NCBI GenBank assembly: GCA_038323965.1
Contig: JBBQHM010000063.1
Location: 1 to 12,212 of the forward strand
Origin: JBBQHM01 sp038323965
GTDB lineage: Bacteria; Verrucomicrobiota; Verrucomicrobiia; Chthoniobacterales; UBA10450
Reading direction: 5' to 3'
Length of the DNA stretch: 12,212 bases
Part shown: piece by piece, positions 6,743 through 12,212 of the stretch
Position numbering within the stretch: position 1 is the first letter of the stretch
Layout: every line of letters starts with the position of its first letter
Position numbers and translations under genes: made by a program
Notes under the pieces: model-generated
The model's database searches: none
What the model saw: the letters and a program-made list of their open reading frames with translations, nothing else
What the model was told of the DNA's origin: nothing

Positions 6743-7876
6743 ATGCGACGGAACCTCCTGCCGCTAACGTTCGCGCTGATCCTTCGCGCCAGTGCGTCCG
6801 CGCAAACCGATCCCGCGAGCGAGCCCACCGTGATCGCGGTCGGTAAGGTTCTTCCCGCCGTCGTCAACGTGAACACGGAGCGCATCGTCCGCCGTCAGGT
6901 CCGCGATCCGTATGAAGATTTTTACTCACAGTTTTTCGGGAACTACGGTCGGTCGCGTCCGCGCGAAGTGCGGCAGACCCTACAGAGCCTTGGGTCCGGG
7001 TTCTTTGTGAATCCCAATGGTTACATCATCACCAACCAACACGTCGTCGAGCGTGCCGCCGATTTGAAAATCGAAGTCATCACGAGCGACGGCAAAACCT
7101 GGAAGGCGCATTACATCACCGGCGACGCGAAGAAAGATCTTGCCATGATCAAGGTCGATGGCGATGCCAACTTCGCTTTCATCGACCTCAATAATCCGTC
7201 GCCGAATCTTTTGGGTCAGACGGTGATCGTGGTCGGGAACGCCGTGGGTTACGGCAGTTCCATCAGCCGCGGCGTGCTAAGTGCGATGAAGCGGAACATC
7301 ACCATCGAGGAGATTGAATACACGGATTTGCTGCAGACCGACGCAGCGATCAATCCGGGCAATAGCGGCGGACCTGTGATTGACGTTGCCGGCCGACTCG
7401 TCGGGGTCAGTTCGGCGAAAATGGCGTTCACCCCGCAAGGCGTTCCGACACAGGGAGTGGGCTTCGCAATTCCGGCAACGACAGTGCGCGATGCTGCGGT
7501 CGAATTTCTCAAGACAGCGCAAAACAAGCCGGCCGCAAAACAGCCAGCGCCGAGCGGACCGGCCGCTTCCAAGGCCAACGAGATGTTCGGCATCCAACTA
7601 CAGGATCTGACGCCCGAATTGACCGAAGCGCTAAACCTGGTCGCCGGGCGCGGCGTTTTAATCAGTGGAGTGGAAAGCGACAGCCCTGCGACCGAGGCGG
7701 GTCTGGAGCGTGGCCTTGTCATTTATCGCATCGGCCGACGCGATGTGAATTCGGTCAAAGAAGTAGAAACGATCCTGGCCCGCGCGGCGAAGGGATCGCC
7801 CACGACAATGACGGTGGGACTTGCGCGCGCAGACGGAACGCGACAATTGGCTACAGTGTCGTTGACTCCTCGCTAG
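6743..7876 (+). CDS. HtrA/DegP-family periplasmic serine protease with one PDZ domain
   Basis: From the ATG at 6743 the product has 377 residues and a textbook signal peptide: Arg-Arg, a hydrophobic stretch, and Ala-Ser-Ala at 18-20 before Gln21. The trypsin-like domain carries the full catalytic triad: His100 in NQHVVE, Asp132 in KKDLAMIKVDG, and Ser208 in NPGNSGGPVID. A Lys/Pro/Ala-rich linker (about 258-277) leads to one PDZ domain (about 281-377) with the GVLISGVESDSPATEAGL core. HtrA proteases degrade or refold damaged envelope proteins; one PDZ domain resembles DegS or MucD/HtrB-like members, but there is no lasting membrane anchor if the peptide is cleaved. An upstream in-frame ATG at 6716 would add nine residues before the signal peptide, and the frame extends further into sucA; I prefer 6743 because it gives the best signal peptide. 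It precedes the ABC cassette by 51 bases on the same strand and might be cotranscribed with it. Confidence 0.93.
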   Translation: MRRNLLPLTFALILRASASAQTDPASEPTVIAVGKVLPAVVNVNTERIVRRQVRDPYEDFYSQFFGNYGRSRPREVRQTLQSLGSGFFVNPNGYIITNQHVVERAADLKIEVITSDGKTWKAHYITGDAKKDLAMIKVDGDANFAFIDLNNPSPNLLGQTVIVVGNAVGYGSSISRGVLSAMKRNITIEEIEYTDLLQTDAAINPGNSGGPVIDVAGRLVGVSSAKMAFTPQGVPTQGVGFAIPATTVRDAAVEFLKTAQNKPAAKQPAPSGPAASKANEMFGIQLQDLTPELTEALNLVAGRGVLISGVESDSPATEAGLERGLVIYRIGRRDVNSVKEVETILARAAKGSPTTMTVGLARADGTRQLATVSLTPR

Positions 7877-7912
7877 AAAATTTCGTCAACGACTTGGCGA
7901 TTCAGTTGTCTC

Positions 7913-7917
7913 AAGGA
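7913..7917 (+). promoter_or_regulatory. Ribosome binding site of the ABC ATPase gene
   Basis: AAGGA lies 10 bases before the ATG at 7928 and supports that start. The rest of the 51-base gap after the protease stop shows no convincing terminator hairpin or promoter, which leaves read-through from the protease possible. Confidence 0.5.
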
Positions 7918-7927
7918 TTACCGCCGC

Positions 7928-8863
7928 ATGATCAAAGTTGAAAATTTAACGAAACGTTACGCCGGGCATACCGCGATCCGCGACCTGAGCTTCGAGGTCG
8001 GCAAAGGCGAGATCATGGGATTTCTGGGCCCGAACGGCGCGGGCAAGACAACGACGATGCGCATTCTCGCGAGCTTCATGCCGCCGACGTCGGGCCGGGC
8101 GACGATTGCCGGTTACGATATTTTTTCGCAATCGCTCCAGGCTCGCGCCCATTTGGGATACATGCCGGAGAACGTGCCGCTCTATACTGATATGCGCGTC
8201 ACCGAGTATCTAAATTATCGCGGCGCGTTGAAAGGCATTCCCCATCGGCGGATGTCCGAGCGCGTCGGCGATGTGAAAGAGCTTTGCGGGTTGAAAGAGG
8301 TCGAGAACAAGCTCATCGGTGCGCTCTCCAAGGGATACCGCCAGCGGGTTGGACTGGCCGATGCGCTGGTGCACGAACCGGATCTGCTGATCCTTGACGA
8401 ACCAACCAGCGGTCTTGACCCAAATCAGATCCGACAGGTGCGCGACCTGATCAAAAGCCTGGGTAAACAGCACACCATCCTACTCTCTACTCACATCCTT
8501 CCGGAAGTAGAGATGACTTGTAATCGCGTTACGATTATCAACCGCGGCCGGATAGAAGCCTCCGATACCCCGGAGAATCTGCTCAGTCGGATTCGGACTG
8601 CCGGAGGACTTGTCGTAGAAGCAAAGACTGGGAATGACAACGGTGCCGAGGAGCTCAGGAAAATAACCGGAGTTCGCGATGTCACAGAAACGAAGGAAAA
8701 TGGCTGGAGCAATTTGTCCTTGCGCGTTGAGAGCGGAACCGACGTGCGCGAAGAAGTTTTCCGGCTCGCGACCGAGCGGCACTGGACGATCCGCGAACTA
8801 ACCCAGCGACGGGCGACACTGGAAGACGTTTTCGTCGAAATTACCCATCCGGACGAGGACTAA
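7928..8863 (+). CDS. ABC-2-type transporter ATP-binding protein, GldA-like
   Basis: The 311-residue protein is the cytoplasmic ATPase that powers the adjacent permease. Walker A GPNGAGKTT is at 34-42, the ABC signature is LSKGYRQRVGLA (133-144), and Walker B LLILDEP at 153-159 has catalytic Glu158. The D-loop is SGLDP (161-165) and the H-loop is His189 in STHIL. The usual Q-loop glutamine is replaced by Glu81 in GYMPENVPLY, a pattern seen in GldA-like and related ABC-2 ATPases. After about residue 220 a C-terminal domain of about 90 residues follows, ending in the family motif TLEDVFVEIT (297-306). It lies four bases before the permease, whose ribosome binding site is inside its last codons, so the two are translationally coupled. 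Similarity to gliding-motility GldA does not prove a motility role. Confidence 0.93.
   Translation: MIKVENLTKRYAGHTAIRDLSFEVGKGEIMGFLGPNGAGKTTTMRILASFMPPTSGRATIAGYDIFSQSLQARAHLGYMPENVPLYTDMRVTEYLNYRGALKGIPHRRMSERVGDVKELCGLKEVENKLIGALSKGYRQRVGLADALVHEPDLLILDEPTSGLDPNQIRQVRDLIKSLGKQHTILLSTHILPEVEMTCNRVTIINRGRIEASDTPENLLSRIRTAGGLVVEAKTGNDNGAEELRKITGVRDVTETKENGWSNLSLRVESGTDVREEVFRLATERHWTIRELTQRRATLEDVFVEITHPDED
8855..8859 (+). promoter_or_regulatory. Ribosome binding site of the ABC permease gene
   Basis: GAGGA sits eight bases before the ATG at 8868 and inside the last codons of the ATPase gene. This confirms the permease start and couples translation of the two genes. Confidence 0.6.
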
Positions 8864-8867
8864 GGCC

Positions 8868-9623
8868 ATGCGAAAGTTTATTACCTTATTCGGTCGGGAA
8901 GTGCGGAGTTACTTCTATTCGCCGATAGCCTACATCGTTCTGGTCTTCTTCCTGATCGTGAGCGGAGTTGACTTCTATTTTCAGCTATCATTCATGAACG
9001 GACGTCAGGCTGGTTACTCCGTTCAGGAAGCGTTCTTCAACTCCGTCTTCTTTTGGTTCGCCTTCGTCTTGATTTTCCCGCTCATAACCATGCGGCTGTT
9101 CGCTGAGGAATTTAAGCTGGGCACCATCGAGCCGCTGATGACCGCTCCCGTGCACGATCTGCAGGTAGTCCTGGCCAAGTTTTTCGGCGCTCTGTTTTTC
9201 TATATTGTGCTCTGGCTGCCAACGCTACTTTACTTCGCCATCTTCCAATTCGTCACCCGCCAGCCTGCTGCTGGATCGCCGGGCGCATACTGGGGTTCCT
9301 ACCTGATGCTTTTTCTGCTGGGAATGTTTTACATTTCCGTAGGTTGCCTGGCCTCTGTGCTCACTAAGAACCAGATCGTCGCGGCTATCATCTCGTTCTG
9401 TGCGATCACTCTGCTTTTCTTCCTCGGTCTGGTTTCCTTCATCCTCCTGGACGTTAGCTCGTCCACCCGACAGCTCCTCGGCTACTTCTCGGCCATCGAA
9501 CACATGGGGACACTGTCGCGCGGCGAGTTCGATACCCGACCCATTGTGCTCTATACGAGCATGACGATTCTGATGCTGACTCTGACTTATCAGGCATTCC
9601 AATCGAGGAAGTGGAGATTATGA
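8868..9623 (+). CDS. ABC-2-type transporter permease, GldF-like
   Basis: The 251-residue inner-membrane protein has about six hydrophobic segments, at roughly 21-39, 58-76, 104-125, 142-162, 168-194 and 225-243. This is the standard ABC-2 permease layout. The short N-terminus (RKFITLFGREVRSYFYSP) is typical, being an amphipathic helix that contacts the ATPase. Between helices 2 and 3 the motif AEEFKLGTIEPLMTAPV (79-95) matches the conserved E-x-x-x-G-T-I-E-x-L-x-T-A-P coupling region of GldF/NosY-like permeases. It should form the membrane channel with the ATPase just upstream. Its stop codon overlaps the start of the next gene (ATGA at 9620-9623), pointing to strict co-expression with the GldG-like protein. 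The substrate is unknown. Confidence 0.92.
   Translation: MRKFITLFGREVRSYFYSPIAYIVLVFFLIVSGVDFYFQLSFMNGRQAGYSVQEAFFNSVFFWFAFVLIFPLITMRLFAEEFKLGTIEPLMTAPVHDLQVVLAKFFGALFFYIVLWLPTLLYFAIFQFVTRQPAAGSPGAYWGSYLMLFLLGMFYISVGCLASVLTKNQIVAAIISFCAITLLFFLGLVSFILLDVSSSTRQLLGYFSAIEHMGTLSRGEFDTRPIVLYTSMTILMLTLTYQAFQSRKWRL
9605..9611 (+). promoter_or_regulatory. Ribosome binding site that decides the GldG-like start
   Basis: GAGGAAG lies eight bases before the ATG at 9620. It supports that ATG over the in-frame GTG at 9611, which would overlap this site and has no comparable site of its own. Confidence 0.6.
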
Positions 9624-11116
9624 GCGGTGCCGATCCTACCAAGGACAAGAAACCAGGGATCCACCGTGTCCAGATTGGACTCAACGTAGTCATCCAAGTC
9701 GCGCTGGCGCTCATTCTGGCAGCGATGGTGAACTATCTCGGCTTCGAGCATTACAAACGCTGGGACTTATCTCGCGATCATAAGTACGAGCTCTCCGATA
9801 AGACGAAACGCTTTCTATCGACCCTGAAAGACAAGATGCGAGTCACGGTCTTCTTCGCGCCCAACACGCCTATCAGCGGGGATGTGCAGAACCTCCTCAT
9901 GGAATATCAATACGCTGCGAAAGGTAAGATTGATGTCGAGAATATTGATCCGCAGCGAAACTTCTCTCGCGCGAAAGCATTATTCGATAAATACAAAGTT
10001 GTTAGTGAAGAGAGCCTGATTGTCCTCGATTACCAGGGCCGCAACAAGACGGTGAAGGCTTCGGAGATGGCTGAGGTTGATCAAAGTGGAATGGCTATGG
10101 GCGAGGGTCCCAAGGTCACTGCTTTCAAGGGGGAGCAATCTGTCACCGGAGCGATGATCGATTTGGTTGAAGGAAAGAAGAACACCGTTGGTTACCTGGT
10201 AGGACACAAGGAACCGACAATGGCGGAGGGGTCGCCCTTGCTGACACTCAAGACCGTCATCGAGAACGAGAACATCAAGCTCCAGGAATTAAACCTGGCT
10301 AACGTCGACGCTATTCCAACTGACCTCCGGGCTATCATGATCGTAGGACCGCAATACGATCTATCCGAACGCGAGATGAAATTGCTGCGCGACTTCTGGG
10401 ATAAACAAGGACGTATCCTTCTACTTCTTGACCCATCCGGCAAAACGCCAAGGCTGACCGGTTTTCTAAATGAGCTTGGAGTCAAGGTGAACGACGATCG
10501 GCTCATGGCCCTGATGAAGACCGGAATACAGGAAGTGGCGCGGGTTCGCGATGTCATCGCGCGATTCCTGCCGCAATCTCCTATCACGCAGCTACTGGGA
10601 GATGTCCGCGCTCCCTTTCTGGGCGGCACTTCGTCAATCGCTCTCGAGCCAGATAGAGTGCGTGCTAAAAACGTGCAGCTACAACCCCTCGCCGAGGCGG
10701 AAAAAGGATACTGGGGAGAAGTGGATTATAATTCCAGCGACGATTCTCAGCTTCAATTCGATCAGGCGCGCGACCACGCTGCACCATTGAATATCGCCGT
10801 TTCCATCGAGAAAGGCGCCGCGGGCGATGAGCGTGTGCAGGTGAACTCTTCCCGCATGGTCGTTATCGCAAACTCTACTTTCATTCAGGACAACGCGATC
10901 ACGCAGGGTCAGCAGGGACTCGACTTTATGTCGGGTAGCATCAACTGGCTGCTCAGTCGTGAGCAGCTGATCGGTATCGCTCCGAAAGTCCCCAAAACGC
11001 TCACGTTTAATCTCGACGAGAATGCCCTGGCGAATCTCCGCTGGATCATCCTCGTGCTATTGCCCTTGATACCGGCGACGCTTGGTCTCTTCGTCTGGTT
11101 TCGCCGGCGTGCCTGA
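9620..11116 (+). CDS. GldG-like membrane-anchored auxiliary protein of an ABC-2 transporter (ABC_transp_aux family)
   Basis: From the ATG at 9620 the protein has 498 residues. A hydrophobic helix at about 22-41 and another at 474-493, followed by Arg-Arg-Arg-Ala, place a large central domain in the periplasm. The first membrane helix is followed by RWDLSRDHKYELSDKTKRFL (about 47-66), the usual opening of GldG-type proteins. A thioredoxin-like VTVFFAPN stretch (75-82) comes next. Further family features are GHKEPTM (195-201), IVGPQYDLSEREMKLLRDFW (241-260) with LLLLDPSG (267-274), and VVIANSTFIQDNAI (414-427) before INWLL (441-445). In Flavobacterium the homologous GldA/F/G set is required for gliding, but related genes occur widely in non-gliding bacteria, where their task is not settled. 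The four-base overlap with the permease shows that they belong together. A GTG at 9611 is an alternative start, adding three residues. Confidence 0.9.
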   Translation: MSGADPTKDKKPGIHRVQIGLNVVIQVALALILAAMVNYLGFEHYKRWDLSRDHKYELSDKTKRFLSTLKDKMRVTVFFAPNTPISGDVQNLLMEYQYAAKGKIDVENIDPQRNFSRAKALFDKYKVVSEESLIVLDYQGRNKTVKASEMAEVDQSGMAMGEGPKVTAFKGEQSVTGAMIDLVEGKKNTVGYLVGHKEPTMAEGSPLLTLKTVIENENIKLQELNLANVDAIPTDLRAIMIVGPQYDLSEREMKLLRDFWDKQGRILLLLDPSGKTPRLTGFLNELGVKVNDDRLMALMKTGIQEVARVRDVIARFLPQSPITQLLGDVRAPFLGGTSSIALEPDRVRAKNVQLQPLAEAEKGYWGEVDYNSSDDSQLQFDQARDHAAPLNIAVSIEKGAAGDERVQVNSSRMVVIANSTFIQDNAITQGQQGLDFMSGSINWLLSREQLIGIAPKVPKTLTFNLDENALANLRWIILVLLPLIPATLGLFVWFRRRA

Positions 11117-11126
11117 TCTTCGTTAG

Positions 11127-12212
11127 ATGAAAACGCGTCCTACGTTACTCCTGCTCGGCGTCGTCGTCGCTATCGGCGTCTATATCAAGTTCTACGAAAG
11201 CAAGCGCCCAAACACGGAGGAAGCGAAGCGGCAATCTGAGAATGTAGTGAACTTTAAGCGCGACGCGATTGACGGGCTAATCATCCAAAATGGCGACGAC
11301 CGCATCGAGTTACGGCGACACGATAAGAAATGGCGAATGGAATCCCCGGTGAAAGATCAGGCCGATGCCGCCCTGATCGAGAATCTACTGCTCGATCTGG
11401 AGGGTTGGCAGAAGGAAGCGACGATTACCGCCAAGGAGATTGAGGCCGATAACAATAAGCTGGCGGAGTTCGGCGTCGGTAAACCAAAACTGCGGATGAA
11501 ACTCCTCGGAAAAGATGCACCCCCGGAGATTCTCTTTGGCAATAACGCGGCGCTGGAAGGGAAGATGTACGTCCGGGCTGAGACTTCCAAGGATACCTAT
11601 CTGGCGACTCAGACGATCAGGAATGACATAGATAAGAAGCCCGAGGAATTTCGTGACAAGAAGCTCATTGATTTGGATGCGAATCAAATCAACCGCGCCG
11701 TAGTGAAGACTTCGGCCGGGGAAATGGAAATAGTTAAACAGGGTGAGCACTGGGATATTACACGCCCTCTGCGCGCTCGTGGAGACGACCAGAAAATCGG
11801 TGATTTGGTTTCCCAGGTAACCACCGCGCGCATTCAAAGCTTTGTCGGTCCGGATAATGGGGATCTCAAGCCCTTCGGGCTAATGGAACCGCGCGGTGCG
11901 ATCACCCTATTTTCAGCTGATGATAAACAAGGTCAGCTACTGCAAATCGGGGCACCTGTTGATAAACAAAAAGACCAGGTTTACGTGAGGTTCGCTTCAC
12001 GCGGTTCCGTCTACACCCTGCCGAAAAAGATCGAGGAGTTACTCAACGTTAAGCCGGTCAATCTTCGTGACAAACATCTGGTGCGCTTCGACCAGAACCA
12101 GCTTGATCGGGTTACGATCGATGTGCCGGGTAAGGGAAAAACGGTGCTAGCGCGAAAGGATCAGGACTGGACCATCGCGAGTCGTAACAATGCCGCTGCC
12201 AATTCCGTTGAA
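11127..12212 (+). CDS. DUF4340 repeat protein of the ABC cassette, partial at the right edge
   Basis: The frame opens at the ATG at 11127, ten bases after the GldG-like stop codon, and stays open for 362 codons to the window edge. An N-terminal hydrophobic segment (about 6-20) after Lys and Arg residues acts as a signal anchor or signal peptide; the rest is hydrophilic and probably periplasmic. The body repeats with a period of about 139 residues. Trp69, Trp209 and Trp348 sit in matching K/Q-x-W-x-(I/M) contexts, and FRDKKLIDLDANQINR (175-190) matches LRDKHLVRFDQNQLDR (313-328). This is the layout of DUF4340 (PF14238), which is typically found beside GldA/F/G-like genes. The function is unknown; the position suggests a periplasmic partner of the transporter. 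No clear ribosome binding site is visible, so translation may depend on coupling to the upstream gene. Confidence 0.85.
   Translation, partial: MKTRPTLLLLGVVVAIGVYIKFYESKRPNTEEAKRQSENVVNFKRDAIDGLIIQNGDDRIELRRHDKKWRMESPVKDQADAALIENLLLDLEGWQKEATITAKEIEADNNKLAEFGVGKPKLRMKLLGKDAPPEILFGNNAALEGKMYVRAETSKDTYLATQTIRNDIDKKPEEFRDKKLIDLDANQINRAVVKTSAGEMEIVKQGEHWDITRPLRARGDDQKIGDLVSQVTTARIQSFVGPDNGDLKPFGLMEPRGAITLFSADDKQGQLLQIGAPVDKQKDQVYVRFASRGSVYTLPKKIEELLNVKPVNLRDKHLVRFDQNQLDRVTIDVPGKGKTVLARKDQDWTIASRNNAAANSVE

Noticed and set aside
7249..7722. Minus-strand open frame of 157 codons across the protease
   Set aside because: Antisense to the catalytic and PDZ region of a well-supported HtrA protease; no motif or start signal of its own.
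7877..7927. Possible promoter between the protease and the ABC ATPase
   Set aside because: I found only a ribosome binding site; no -35/-10 pair with acceptable spacing is visible.
10192..10629. Minus-strand open frame of 145 codons inside the GldG-like gene
   Set aside because: The Ser/Arg-rich translation with no domain is a typical antisense artefact; the plus strand carries the GldG family motifs.
1..12212. tRNA, rRNA, CRISPR, insertion sequence, attachment site or prophage signals
   Set aside because: Scanning by eye gave no regularly spaced repeats, no transposase or integrase frame, and no tRNA-like T-arm with matching acceptor stem. The window reads as conserved housekeeping and envelope genes.

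Overview
The window looks like ordinary chromosomal DNA from a free-living, respiring, diderm bacterium. An outer-membrane beta-barrel protein and Sec-type signal peptides point to a Gram-negative envelope. A complete 2-oxoglutarate dehydrogenase gene set points to a full oxidative TCA cycle. The GC-rich codon use, the general lack of strong Shine-Dalgarno sites in the left half, and the combination of an Omp25/Omp31-like barrel, an HtrA protease and a GldA/F/G-DUF4340 cassette fit Verrucomicrobiota (Chthoniobacterales-like). That placement is an inference from remembered protein style; no search was run.

Left edge (1-274): the last 49 codons of a plus-strand MFS transporter converge on a minus-strand outer-membrane barrel gene. 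The gap holds a perfect 13-bp hairpin, probably the terminator. Minus-strand block (275-6666): reading right to left, sucA (E1o), sucB (E2o) and lpd (E3) form a compact operon encoding the three subunits of 2-oxoglutarate dehydrogenase. They are followed, after a 131-base gap, by the barrel gene, which probably has its own promoter.

Divergent centre (6667-6742): a 76-base gap separates sucA from a plus-strand HtrA/DegP-type periplasmic serine protease. It contains a perfect TTGACA hexamer and a 13-base palindrome that touches the best protease start codon. Such a promoter would give an almost leaderless protease mRNA.

Plus-strand block (6743-12212): the protease is followed by a tightly packed four-gene cassette: an ABC-2 ATPase (GldA-like), a six-helix permease (GldF-like), a GldG-like membrane-anchored periplasmic protein (ABC_transp_aux) and a DUF4340 protein that runs off the right edge. 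The gaps are 4 bases, a 4-base overlap and 10 bases, so these proteins are very likely made together and act as one envelope complex. The substrate and role of this conserved cassette outside gliding Bacteroidota are poorly known, and it is the most interesting part of the window. The DUF4340 protein is built from repeats of about 139 residues. I saw no tRNA, rRNA, CRISPR array, insertion sequence, prophage or clear horizontally acquired segment.
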